DNA of 32,869 nt from Prorocentrum cordatum (GCA_963575745.1 CAUYUJ010016307.1:248255-281123); one strand, 5' to 3'. Shown: positions 20,202 to 29,474, counted from the stretch's first letter. Translations and numbers: made by a program. The notes: a model not told the origin generated them from the sequence alone.

Positions 20202-20366
20202 ATGCCAAGAAACACTCGGCTTGCCTCCAGGATGCCCTGGGTTTCTTGGGTTCCCATGGTTCTGCGATGGGACAACGTGACGTTCTCACGCCAAAAATCG
20301 ATGGACGTCCTGGGGTCTCAGGGTTGGGTTTCTCGTGAAGGCTTCTTGTGGTCGAGCTCCTACATT
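20202..20366 (-). mobile_element. M1 MITE, reversed degenerate copy
   Basis: Reverse-strand M1: ATGCCAAGAAACAC, then GGGTTTCTTGGGTTCCCATG, ATCGATGGACGTCCTGGGGT and CTTGTGGTCGAGCTCC. The inner right terminal repeat is missing on the left side. The flank at 20376-20425 resembles the M3-like sequence that follows M1 at 28370-28500, so the pair may have moved together. Confidence 0.85.
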
Positions 20367-20436
20367 GAACCCACACAACAAGGATGGGCAATCTTTCAAA
20401 GGGTATCCTTTCATCCTTGCCTACTCGGTCCGCCCT

Positions 20437-20553
20437 TGGCCACGAGACACCCAACCCTGAGACCCCAGGATGTCCATTGATGACTTGGTGTGGGAATGTC
20501 ACGCTTTCCATAGGAAGACCATCGGAACCCAAGAAACCCAGGGCACCGTGGTG
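20437..20553 (+). mobile_element. M1 MITE, truncated copy
   Basis: Middle of M1: ACACCCAACCCTGAGACCCC through GAAACCCAGGGCACCGTG. Both terminal repeats are missing. It lies only 70 bases from the reversed copy, giving a head-to-head pair. Confidence 0.85.
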
Positions 20554-21020
20554 AGCGTTTTCTTATTCGGCGTTTCGACATTGGGCGGAAAGTGGGGGAG
20601 GGGGGGGGGTCTGGCTCTGGACCTCTGCTTAGTGCGACTGTTTGCAGCAGTGCGTCCTATGGGGTAGGGCTCCACCTGCTCGAAACAGGCGCCAAAAACA
20701 GCAAAGATCTACTCCATGGAAGGGGGAGGGGGGGGCGAGGGCCCGCGCCGATCGGCAAGGCGGGGAAGAAGAGAACGATCACCTGGAGGCGAGCCGGGCG
20801 TCTCTTTGGCATGGGTTTCCACTGTGCTTGCCGACCAGCCGACCGACCGAGCCAACCACCCTCGGATCGGCCGCTCTCGGCGGGCGCGGCGCTCGCGGGC
20901 CGCGGGCTACGCCGCCATCAATCAATGGATCGATCGGGCGGAGCACCCATCGAATGGTCACTTGGCCGGCCTATACTGCACGCAAAACGCAGACGGCTCA
21001 AAGAGGTGTCTCCTGCCATA
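20554..21020. other. Gene-poor stretch with an M1 3' fragment
   Basis: A G-run region (20590-20615) and a fragment of the M1 3' end at 20778-20826 (CACCTGGAGGCGAGC ... CATGGGTTTCCACTG). The frame leading into the RNase H segment is open here but without recognisable sequence. Confidence 0.55.
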
Positions 21021-21290
21021 CCACGGTTTTCTTTTGACGGTGCCAATTTCATATGCTATTCAGATGGCGGCACGCGCCGCGACTCCTGCTCAGCAGCAGC
21101 ATGGGTCATCGAAGCTGTCGTCATCAGGGACGGTCGTCGACATATCTTCCCAGTCGCCTTCCGGGGAGTGCTTTTCGCTTCGCCAGTGTCTTCTTTCACG
21201 GCCGAGACAGCTGCAGTAGACGACTGCATCTCGCATCTCACCAAATTGATTTGCCCATCCAACTCTGCCAAACGTGCTCGGTTAATTTAA
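21021..21290 (+). pseudogene. Retroelement RNase H fragment
   Basis: The frame includes FICYSDGGTRRDSCSAAAWV and later SFTAETAAVDDCI. This fits type 1 RNase H: a first-strand Asp in YSDGG (codon at 21063) followed by a compact strand, and a helix Glu in FTAETAAV (codon at 21204). RNase H removes RNA from RNA-DNA hybrids during retrotransposition. The frame stops at 21290 before the remaining catalytic Asp residues would be expected, and no reverse transcriptase motif is seen upstream, so it is a truncated relic. The family assignment rests on the motif pair and spacing; a cellular RNase H is less likely because of truncation and surroundings. Confidence 0.6.
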
Positions 21291-21330
21291 CTGTACTTCG
21301 TGGTTGTAGGCCTGTCATAGTACGGTGTAC

Positions 21331-21360
21331 ACGACCTCCTGGCCAAGACCAGGAGGTCGT
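21331..21360. repeat. Perfect 12-bp hairpin
   Basis: ACGACCTCCTGG, loop CCAAGA, CCAGGAGGTCGT. Forty bases after the RNase H stop codon. A retroelement 3' structure is possible but unproved. Confidence 0.92.
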
Positions 21361-21871
21361 GGCAAGAGCCTCACCATCTTCGGGCCCAAGATGGCCGTGG
21401 CAAGGTGGCTATAAACAAATGCCTTCCGCGAATACCGACCGACCAGTCGACCGACCGACCGAAGCCAGACACCCGCCGACAAGCTAGCCGGCAGACCAAG
21501 CGGCGGACCAGCCAGCTAGATCTTCGCCCTTGAAGGCTGCAAGACGCTCCGAGAAGCCCAGAGAGACGATGAAAGCAACCAGAACCCCCTCCCCCACCAA
21601 AAAACACTGGTCCAAGGCCGCCCCAAGATGTCTCCGGTCCAGCGCGGCTCCAAGACAGCCCAGGACCAGCTGAAGGCAGCCCCAAGACGCCCGCCAACCA
21701 GCTCCGAGACCCTCCAGAGCTGCCCGAACACTCCCCCCCCAGGCGCAAGACCCTGTAAAACGACCCGAAGGTTTCCAACCGGCTCCCCAGAACCAACTTC
21801 CAGCGTAGCGCCTTCGCGAGGGGGCCGGCTCTGGGGGGGGAGGGGGCAGCATCGACCTGAAGTCGGCAAGA
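21361..21871. other. Gene-free, diverged CCAAGA-type repeat
   Basis: GACCGACCGACC-like words at 21437-21462 and at 20837-20850 recur. From 21530 to 21770 GCCCCAAGA/CTCCAAGACAGCCC words indicate a diverged copy of the 9.3- and 12.8-kb family. No gene. Confidence 0.55.
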
Positions 21872-22031
21872 CAGTGGGGGCCCGACCACAAGCAAGCGTC
21901 CACAAGAAACCCAACCCTGGGACCCCCGGGACGTCCCTCGATCTTCGGTGTGGGAACGTCGCCATCGAAACCCAAGAAACCCAGGGCCCCGTGGAGGCGA
22001 GCAGGGCGTTTCTTAGCATTAGCCCCCACTG
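21872..22031 (+). mobile_element. M1 MITE with 16-bp internal deletion
   Basis: Starts CAGTGGGGGCCCGACCAC and ends AGCCCCCACTG, TA at 22032-22033; the left flank is GA. Bases corresponding to the M1 word CACGCCTTCC are missing, giving 160 bp. The right half equals the 9830 copy, the left half does not. Confidence 0.9.
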
Positions 22032-22254
22032 TACTTCCATGTGCGGGGCCACCTGTCTGCAACCGCCCGAAGGCACAGAGCCTCCACCGGGAGCCCTGCT
22101 GGGCTCCTTGTACTACTTTGGCGCTGCCCGCCTGCGGCAGCCAGGTAAAAGCACTCCTCTCCATCCTCACCCTGACTCCCTCTCGCGAGTTTAACGCGTT
22201 GCAAGGTACCGATTTACGTTCGAACAGTTTCACTACCATGTACTTTCGGAGTTT
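22032..22254 (+). repeat. 223-bp block shared with 10006-10228
   Basis: Second copy of the block, starting at the right TA of M1. Homology ends at about TTTCGGAG (22254). Confidence 0.88.
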
Positions 22255-22345
22255 CCGGAGATTCCCCAATCAATGCTTGCACTGAAGGCGTCCTAGCGGA
22301 AATTGAAAGATTTGGCAAACATTTCCTGCCGATGTTGGTGGCCGG

Positions 22346-22447
22346 CTGGGTTCCCTGGTTCCCAATTCCGGGTTCCCGGGTTCCAGGTCACTGGTTCCGG
22401 GCCGATTTCGGTGGGTTCCGAGTTCCGGGTTCCCGGGTTCCCGGTCG
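22346..22447 (+). repeat. GGGTTCC-type minisatellite
   Basis: Irregular repeats of GGTTCCSGG and GGGTTCCCGGGTTCC. No coding frame. Confidence 0.7.
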
Positions 22448-22531
22448 ATCTCCTTATCGATCTCTCCATCGATCCCACTTCACACCATCCACCGATTGGG
22501 GCTTTGGCTCTGGTGTCATTTCGGAGATTTC

Positions 22532-22584
22532 GGGCACCCTGGAGGCGAGACGAGCAGGGCGTTGCTTGGCATGGGGGCCCGCTG
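22532..22584 (+). mobile_element. M1 MITE, 3' fragment
   Basis: GGGCACCCTGGAGGCGAG, with a 4-base GACG repeat inserted, to GGGGGCCCGCTG and TA at 22585. Only the last 50 or so bases of M1. Confidence 0.8.
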
Positions 22585-22644
22585 TAGCCACCGCCGGCAG
22601 ACCGCACCAGGGCCCCCGAGGGATTTGGAGTTCCGACACGGTGC

Positions 22645-22704
22645 GGTGACGGACCGTGCGGTGACCTCGAAATCCCCTAAGACCTCACCGCACGGTCCGT
22701 CACC
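22645..22704. repeat. Perfect 20-bp inverted repeat
   Basis: GGTGACGGACCGTGCGGTGA at 22645-22664 is perfectly inverted at 22685-22704 around a 20-base loop. A related word (GCCGTGCGGTGACCCCGAAG at about 22940) lies beyond the assembly gap. Confidence 0.93.
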
Positions 22705-22744
22705 CGCGGTCTTGGGACCCCGGAGGCCCCTGTCGCCCGAGACG

Positions 22745-22921
22745 TCCTCCTCCTCCTCCTCCTCCTCCTNNNNNNNNNNNNNNNNNNNNNNNNNNNNNNN
22801 NNNNNNNNNNNNNNNNNNNNNNNNNNNNNNNNNNNNNNNNNNNNNNNNNNNNNNNNNNNNNNNNNNNNNCTCCTCCTCCTCCTCCTCCTCCTCCTCCTCC
22901 TCCTCGTCCTCCTCCCCCTCC
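22745..22921 (+). repeat. (TCC)n tract containing a 100-N gap
   Basis: TCC repeats on both sides of exactly 100 N (22770-22869). A round 100 usually means a gap of unknown size, so the tract length is unknown and frames across it are meaningless. Confidence 0.95.
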
Positions 22922-23117
22922 TACGACCCGAGTCCCAAAGCCGTGCGGTGACCCCGAAGCCCCACGGACTCCCCGCACTGCGTGGTCGCCACCCCGTGTG
23001 GGGGCCCCCGGGAGGGAGCGAGGCCGCGCACGCTCCCCGGGGGCGGGGCGGGGCCTCGGCGGGCGGGCCCCCGAGCGGCGATCGATGGGCGACGGGGGGT
23101 CGGGGCCGGCAGATCGA

Positions 23118-23280
23118 AGGGGCCCTGAGACACACAAAGAAATACACACAGATAATAAGATTCTCCCTATTTTCCAATTTTTTCTGGGTTTTTGTCTTCC
23201 CCCCCGTTTCCCATATTTTCCCATGTTTTCCGGGGGATTGACGATGAATTGTGTCTGTGTGGTTTTTCCCCTCCTGACAA
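23118..23280 (+). repeat. AT-rich dispersed repeat, copy 1
   Basis: GACACACAAAGAAATACACA, TTTTTGTCTTCCC, TTCCCATATTTTCCCATG and TGACGATGAATTGTGTCTGT occur in the same order at 27146-27318, with visible divergence. Markedly AT-richer than its surroundings. It is not coding; possibly another small transposon, but clean ends were not found. Confidence 0.75.
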
Positions 23281-23298
23281 CTCCCCCCCTGTGTCTCG

Positions 23299-23350
23299 GG
23301 TCGGGCGTGTCTCCCTGCAGCCGGATGGTGGGCGAAAGATAAAAAATACT
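23299..23350 (+). mobile_element. M2 MITE, 5' fragment
   Basis: GGGTCGGGCGTGTCTCCCTG followed by CAGCCGGATGGTGGGCGAAAGA matches the M2 left end. No matching right end was found. Confidence 0.6.
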
Positions 23351-23608
23351 TTGAACAGATGCCCCAAGATAGCCACAAAAATACCCCAAAAAGGCCCCAG
23401 CGGCTGGGGGTCGAGGCATCCCCCCCTGTGTCCAGTCCCCTCTTGACGCTACCCGTCGCTCACTTCTAATCGTGCTCATTTCTAATTGTGCTCGTTTCTG
23501 ATTGCTCCTGGCCACAATTAGAAATGAAAGGACCTTGCCCGCCCCCCCCCCCCCCCCAAAAAAAATGATGCATTTCGCAGACTTAGACATGAACAATGTG
23601 CACCCTTG

Positions 23609-23748
23609 GGTCGGGCATGTCCCCCTACAGGCGGGTTCTGGACGAAAAATCACGCACCACAAAAACGTGCTCCAAACTGGTCAAAAAATAGTCGAGGCAT
23701 CGTCCCCAGTCTATGTTTCGATTATTTCGAAGAGAGACACGCCCGACT
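23609..23748 (+). mobile_element. M2 MITE copy (140 bp)
   Basis: Starts GGTCGGGCATGTCCCCCTAC and ends GAGACACGCCCGACT, with TA at 23749-23750; the left flank is TG. It contains GGACGAAAAATCA and TCAAAAAATAGTC like the other copies. No coding capacity. Confidence 0.8.
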
Positions 23749-23750
23749 TA

Positions 23751-24344
23751 ACCTTTGTCCAGTCCCCCCTTCACGCTACGCTCGAGGCCGCCCCCAAACT
23801 AAGGGGCCCACAGAGGACGTACGCGCCCAACCACGTTCACATGAACACGGCCCCCAAGTCCGCGAGACCAGCATCGTGGCACGAACGTTCGCGCACAGTG
23901 CGTACTCTCGGAACCAACGTGGATTAATGTATGTACGTGAACTCAAGTACTTGTGCGTCCTTCTTTCGCTCCTGAACAACCTGTCTCCCGCGCAGCGCGT
24001 TCGGTGAACACCCCGTGCCCTACCCCGGGACCGCCCCTCTTGCAGCACCGCGGCGGACGGGCGCGCCGGCGCGGCGAGGCTGCGAGGAGCTCCCACGCAG
24101 GACTGCCGACAGTGGACTCGACCCACACGTCGAGGCGACCACGTGAGGAGGCCCTGACGGAGAGCCCGTCGAGGCGACGGCCCCCCTTGAAGAGAGCGGG
24201 CCGAAAAGACAGCGACCACGCCGCCGAAGTCCCGCCGCGGGAGTTCTCGTGACCCACTAGCCTGGAGCGGCAGCAGGGCCAGGCGACCGCTGCGCAGCGG
24301 AGGCAGCCAACGCCACACTTAGGAACAAGAAGGAAGGGAAAATG
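23751..24344. other. No gene seen
   Basis: 23757-23785 repeats the CCAGTCCCC...ACGCTACG word found at 23431-23455. The rest is unremarkable GC-rich sequence with open frames on both strands. Confidence 0.5.
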
Positions 24345-24478
24345 CGCGGAGGAGGAGGAGGAGGAGGAGGAGGAGGAGGAGGAGGAGGAGTGGAGGGAGG
24401 GGAGGAGGAGGAGGAGGAGGAGGAGGAGGAGGGAGAGAGGAGGAGGAGGAGGAGGAGGAGAGAGGAGGAGGAGGAGGA
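24345..24478 (+). repeat. (GGA)n purine tract
   Basis: About 130 bases of GGA/GAG with interruptions (GTGGAGGGAGG, GAGAGAGG). Confidence 0.95.
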
Positions 24479-25309
24479 ATGCGCGGTGGCAGGGAGGGAG
24501 CGGGAAGTCGACGTAGGGCGGAGGGCGCGCAGCCCAGGAGAGGGCGCTCGCCTCGGCGGCTGGCCCTTGCAGGGCCCAGCTTGCCGCGTGGCGCTGCAAG
24601 CCACGCCAGGGGCGAAGAAGGCGGCGCGGGGAGGCGCGGGGCCGCGCCCCGCCGGGCCGAACCTGGCGAGGGCAGGCCACGGCACAACGCTACGCCGAGC
24701 AGCCGCGCGATCGCGAGTGAGAAGAGCCAGCTGGCTGACGGCGCCGCGCGGCCACTCGCGCAAGCAAGGTCTGCACCGGGGAAGCGACGCGGCACCGCAG
24801 GCACGACGGGCGACGAGGTTGCAGCGGCATTCGGCGAGCCACGGCCACGCGCATGCACGCGCGCGCGTGCTCATGCTGGCGCACAGCACGCACGCGCGCG
24901 CGCTCCGCATGCGCATGCGCACGGCCGTACGCGCGGGCATCCACCGCCCGCAGGAGCGCGCCGTGCTTTGGAACTCTAGCGCGGATTGGTTGTGTCATGA
25001 TGTCGTTGGCCTCTTCTGTCGCGCTCTATGTTTGGTCTCGCCTGCCGTTTCCTGCCTCTCGCCCTGCCCAAACCCGCGCCCTCGCAGGTGCCCGCGGAGC
25101 ATTCCCGCGGCGCCCCCCGAGACAGGAGTGGGCGAAGCGCCTCCGCGCCCCAGCCGCCGCGCGCTGCAGTGGGTCCCCTCGAGGCGCAGCAGGGCGGCCA
25201 AGAAGGCCGATCAAGAGCACTGGGGGCCCGCCAAACCGCCCGGACTTGACCCGAAACGTGCGACGGCCCAACATGGCCGCCTCGCGGCCTTGCGACTGTC
25301 GCAGAGGTA
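24479..25309. other. GC-rich stretch with alternating purine-pyrimidine segment
   Basis: No supported gene. 24846-24942 is rich in GCGCGCGC, CATGCACGCG and GCATGCGCATGCGCA, an alternating purine/pyrimidine pattern that favours Z-DNA. Confidence 0.5.
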
Positions 25310-25462
25310 GGTCGGGCAGGTCCTCCTACAGGCGGAACTTGGACGAAAAAGAAAAAATAGTCAAAAACACGCAAAAAATATTCAAAAAGAGTCAAAAAAT
25401 CGTCCCCTTACTATTTTGAGACTAATTTTGAAGATTCCTCCTGTAGAGGAACATGCCCGACT
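25310..25462 (+). mobile_element. M2 MITE copy (153 bp)
   Basis: Starts GGTCGGGCAGGTCCTCCTAC and ends GTAGAGGAACATGCCCGACT, flanked by TA at 25308-25309 and 25463-25464. The ends are about 24-bp inverted repeats. The A-rich interior has several TCAAAAA words. Best-preserved M2 copy. Confidence 0.85.
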
Positions 25463-25464
25463 TA

Positions 25465-26019
25465 ATCCCAGAGGTCCCGCGAGATGCTTGTGAGGTCTTT
25501 GGTACACTGCGAACCAACAACACGAAACCTGAGCAATCACGAATGCTTGCATGCGTTCGGCCTGTCCACCTCCGGCCCTGCCTGACGGCCCGATTGGATT
25601 TCAAGACGGCTCACAGAAACACCGTGATGTACCTTCGAGGATTGCCTAGATGGGCCCCCGGTGGCCTCCAGAGGCACTGAAACGCCGCCAACGCCCCTGA
25701 AAACGGCCTTGCAGCAGCCCCGACGCGCCCCCAACCGTCCATCAGATGGCCCACAGGGGCTGACTCCCAGGCCAGCGCGGCCTCAATGCAGACGACGACG
25801 ACGACGACGACGACGATCATGTCGTCGTTCGATATATCGATGTGGCCTCACCAAATGCCTGCGCGCGTGGCGCAACCCGCCTGAGACCTGCCTCGTTTCG
25901 GGCCCGAACCGCTGTTATCGAGCATTCGGATTGTGGCGACAACATGTGCGACGAGGACGACGCAGACATTCGCCAAATCGGTAGTAACGATGGTGGTACC
26001 GCTGATGATGCTGATGATA
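25465..26019. other. No gene seen; short (ACG)n
   Basis: An (ACG)n run at about 25786-25816. The open frame running into the (GAT)n tract has no recognisable N-terminal domain. Confidence 0.5.
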
Positions 26020-26039
26020 ATGGTGATGATGATCATCAA

Positions 26040-26092
<53 letters not shown>

Positions 26093-26111
26093 CGATGACG
26101 ATGACGATGAC

Positions 26112-26183
<72 letters not shown>

Positions 26184-26410
26184 GGTGGTGATAATAAGAA
26201 TGATGATGATAATGATAATGATCATGATGATGATGATGATGATGCTGATGATAATGATGATAATGATGAGGATGATGATGCTGATGATGATGATGCTAAT
26301 GCTGATGATGATGATGCTGATGATGACGAGAATGATGATGATGATGATGATGATGCTGCTGCTGATGATGATGATGATGATGATGCTGATGCTGATGCTG
26401 ATGCTGATGC

Positions 26411-26485
<75 letters not shown>

Positions 26486-26490
26486 CGACG
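26020..26490 (+). repeat. (GAT)n tract, about 470 bp
   Basis: GAT trinucleotides with GAC, GGT (26168-26190), AAT and GCT variants. The poly-Asp, poly-Met, poly-Ile and poly-His frames are all repeat-derived. Confidence 0.97.
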
Positions 26491-26960
26491 AATATTTTCC
26501 CAATGGCTTTCTGGAGCAACAGGGCCAGGGCCTACGGGCCCACCCAAACAACGGCCACACAGCCGCCACTGCCGCCGCCCAGCCTGGGCGTTTCGGCTTG
26601 CCAGGCCTCAGGAATGAACCCCCATGGTTTGCATCGACGAGAAGGGAAGTCCTCGTGGTGTGTATTCACGGGGAGGAGAGAAAGAAAAAAAGGAGAACGA
26701 GGAGGAAAAGGGGGGAGACTAAAATTTGACAACGGAGGAGGAGGAACAAAACGAAAAGGACGAGGGGGGAGAGGGAGGACAGTTGGTAGGGAGGGGAGAA
26801 GAGGAGCAGGAGGAAGACGAGGAAACGGACGGGGAGGAGGAGCAGGAGGAGGAGGACGACGACGACAGAGGTGGAGAAGGAGGAGGACGAGGACGTCGAC
26901 ACCGACGACGACGACGGAGGAGCGTGAAGTGCACGAGGAGGCCGAAAAAGGTCGAGGACG
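26491..26960. other. Purine-rich spacer, no gene
   Basis: From about 26690 to 26950 the plus strand is GGA/GAC-rich, giving charged low-complexity frames. Nothing recognised. Confidence 0.5.
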
Positions 26961-27092
26961 ACGAGGGACCCCAGGACGTCCCTTGATCTTTGGCGCGGGG
27001 ACATCACCCTGTCCACGGCAAGACCATCGAAACCCCCACGACACCCAGGGCACCCTGGAGGCGAGCAGGGTGCTTCTTGGCACGGGCCTGGG
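26961..27092 (+). mobile_element. M1 MITE, copy without terminal repeats
   Basis: M1 interior from GGGACCCCAGGACGTCC to GGTGCTTCTTGGCACGGGCC. The terminal CAGT ends are absent on both sides. Confidence 0.82.
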
Positions 27093-27145
27093 CAATGGCC
27101 CCCTCACGCTGCTCCGGAGGGTGGCCTGGGAGACGGGCGCGGCGG

Positions 27146-27318
27146 CGGTTGAAGGGGCCCCAGGACACACAAGTAAATACACACACATAAAAGGATTCCT
27201 TGTATTATTACATATTTTGAGGGTTTTCGTCTTCCCTCCCACTTCCCATATTTTCCCATATTTTCTGGGGAATCGACGATTAGTTGTGTGTCTGTTTGTT
27301 TTTGTTCCCTCCTGAGTG
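27146..27318 (+). repeat. AT-rich dispersed repeat, copy 2
   Basis: Second copy of the 23118-23280 repeat. Both copies follow the word GAAGGGGCCC. Confidence 0.75.
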
Positions 27319-27365
27319 GTGCACGGGCGCCCCCTGCGGACCGCAAAGCCGGCCACGGCCGGGCG

Positions 27366-27440
27366 CCAGCGCCGCGCCAGCGCAGCGCCAGCGCAGCGCC
27401 AGCGCAGCGCCAGCGCAGCGCCAGCGCAGCGCCAGCGCGC
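27366..27440 (+). repeat. 11-bp minisatellite CAGCGCAGCGC
   Basis: About six tandem units of GCGCCAGCGCA. Since 11 is not a multiple of three, each frame cycles through different residues. Confidence 0.95.
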
Positions 27441-27494
27441 GGCGGCCAGGGGCGCGGCTCCAGGCAGTCGTCCGGCGATGGGCTTCCCAGAATT

Positions 27495-27811
27495 CGGCCG
27501 CGAACGGGACCGTGTCATACCACTTGGCGGCTCCCCTTAGGGGTGCTGAAACCAGCGCCCCGCCTGAGACGTCCTCCAAATCTGCTCCGAAAGCGAAGGA
27601 TGCTGGGACAGAAAACAAGCAAACCGCTTGAGACATCCCCACAAAACGGCCGCGAACGGGACCGTGTCATACCCCTTGGCGGCTCCCCTTAGGGACGTGA
27701 AAATGAGCGCCTCGCTCGAGACATCCTCCAAATCTGCTCCGAAAGCGAAGGATGTTGGGACAGTAAACAGGCAAACCGCTTGAGGCATCCCCACAAAACG
27801 GCCGCGAACGG
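27495..27811 (+). repeat. Two 152-bp tandem units plus start of a third
   Basis: CGGCCGCGAACGGG occurs at 27495, 27647 and 27799, period 152. Units share GGCGGCTCCCCTTAGGG and TCCAAATCTGCTCCGAAAGC. Both units differ by several substitutions. No gene. Confidence 0.93.
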
Positions 27812-27829
27812 GGCGTGCGTGAGTCTCAG

Positions 27830-27962
27830 CATGAGTAAGTCTGAGTAGGAATAGGTCTGAGTATGAGTAGGTCTGAATATGAGAATTTTTGTTTGTGAGT
27901 AAGTCTGGGTATGAGTAAGTCGGAGTGTGAGTCAGTCTGTGCATGAGTAACTCTGGGTATGA
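27830..27962 (+). repeat. GAGTATGAGTAAGTCTG-type degenerate minisatellite
   Basis: Irregular repeats of GAGTAAGTCTG, GAGTAGGTCTG and GAGTATGAG at roughly 12-22 base spacing. Confidence 0.85.
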
Positions 27963-28191
27963 GGAGGAGAGGGGAGGAGAAGGAGGAGGAGAATTCGGCG
28001 GCGTCCAAGAAAGAACAAGAACCCCATCTTAGGATATGGGAAAAATAACCTCAAATGATCAGAAAATGCTCCCAAAAAATAGTCCCCCGTAAGCCCGATT
28101 TATGGCCCGATTTAAACGTAGTGTGATCTGCTGAGTGGGGAGTCAATACCGTTGTAAAGCGTGTCGCGAACCGATATGCAGTCAACCCGTA

Positions 28192-28367
28192 CAGTAGGGG
28201 CCCGACCAGAAGAGACCCTCTACAAGAAACCCAACCCTGAGACACCAGGACGTCCACTGGATTTTGGTGTAGGAACGTCATGCCTTCCATCGCAAAACCA
28301 TCGAAACCCAAGAAACCCAGGGCACCCTGGAGGCAAGCAGGGTGCTTCTTGGCATGGGCCCCAACTG
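28192..28367 (+). mobile_element. M1 MITE, full-length copy (176 bp)
   Basis: Starts CAGTAGGGGCCCGACCAG and ends GGGCCCCAACTG, with TA at 28190-28191 and 28368-28369. One difference between the terminal repeats. Confidence 0.92.
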
Positions 28368-28369
28368 TA

Positions 28370-28500
28370 AGGATGCGCGGTAAAGATGCAAGGGCCGTGG
28401 AGGCCCATGTTAACGAGGTTGGCCAGCGAGAGTCGCCAAGGATGGGGAGAAGGGGCCAGGATGCAAGGGTACCCTTGGGAAGGTTGCCCATCCTTGCTGC
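28370..28500 (+). repeat. M3-related sequence next to M1
   Basis: AGGATGCGCGGTAAAGATGC and GGATGCAAGGGTACCCTTGG match the interior of the M3 element at 29286-29472. The terminal CAGTCAAAAACCC ends are missing. A reversed, more diverged relative follows the reversed M1 at 20376-20425. Confidence 0.65.
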
Positions 28501-29285
28501 GCGGGTTGCCTGTACTGCTGCGAAGCGTGTCGACAAACCGTTATCCAAGCAGGCAGAACGGGAGGGAACTCAGGAGAAGTGCCGAACAGCTAAGGGGGGA
28601 AAAGCAGATACGAAGCCGGAGAAGTGCCGGAAAGCAGTGGGTGGCAAGAAGATAATTACCGATGCCGCCACTCCCCAGGCCTTTCCACTGGGGGCCCTTC
28701 TGACCAGGACTCTGGGGCGAGTCTGGCCGTGGCGGCGAGGGAAGGGCGGCGGCATACCAGCATCCCTGCCTCCCCTGCACACCGGCAGGGGCCCGCGAGG
28801 CCAGCGATCGGAGGGGCGGAGCGCGGCGGCGCCGCCTCCATCGCCTCGGCATCCTCGCGAGTGATTCTGCCTGCGGGCGCGCCCCCCCTTGCCTCGCTCT
28901 CGCGGCACGGCGCTCGCAAGGCACCCGCCTGCAGGCGCCCGGGTGCCAGCCTCTTGGCGGCATCGCGAATTCTGGAGGCCCGAGGGGCATCAAAGAGGTC
29001 TCCTGGATGGGGTTCGAGTAGATGGGGTCGAAGGATCGCGCCGCATCGCCAACGCATCGGCGACGTCGGCGTGGGGGAATACGGGCTCCACGTCGAGCCG
29101 CACCGTCGAGGCGATGCGGCACCATCCTCCGACCCCCTCTGCTCCGACCCCACCTGGGAGGCCTAGACATCGAGACGCCCATGCGCTCAAGAGCCTGAGC
29201 AACGGCGAGACTGCGGACTTCCAGGTCCCTTACCTTCGCGCCCACGCGCCCTCGCGCCGCCTCCCCCCGCCCCACCCCTGGACTA
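28501..29285. other. No gene seen
   Basis: GC-rich, with a long minus-strand open frame that I reject as compositional. Short inverted words GCCGCATCGCC and GGCGATGCGGC lie near 29040 and 29110. Confidence 0.5.
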
Positions 29286-29472
29286 CAGTCAAAAACCCTG
29301 ATAAGGACGCGCGGTAAGGACGCAAGACCCTTGGAAGCCGAAGTTGGGATTTTTTGGGGCGGCGGACGACGAAAACCCCAAGGACGCAAGGGCACCCTGA
29401 CTTGCCAAGGAAGAGCAAGGACGCAAGGGTACCCTGAGCAAAGTCGCGCGTCCTTATTCGGGTTTTTGACTG
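29286..29472 (+). mobile_element. M3 MITE (187 bp)
   Basis: Ends are inverted repeats of about 29 bp: CAGTCAAAAACCC, a two-base difference, then ATAAGGACGCGCG. TA flanks at 29284-29285 and 29473-29474 fit Tc1/mariner-type insertion. The interior carries four GGACGCAAG words. It shares CAGT ends with M1 but no interior similarity, so it is a separate family. No coding capacity. Confidence 0.9.
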
Positions 29473-29474
29473 TA

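Noticed and set aside
22677-23662. Frames crossing the N gap
   Set aside because: The gap is a placeholder of unknown size, so any frame through it is meaningless.
25842-27315. Long poly-Asp and poly-Met frames
   Set aside because: Derived from the (GAT)n tract; no domain before or after it.
28989-29015. GGTTCGAGTAG as a tRNA B-box
   Set aside because: No matching A-box, acceptor stem or cloverleaf can be drawn around it.
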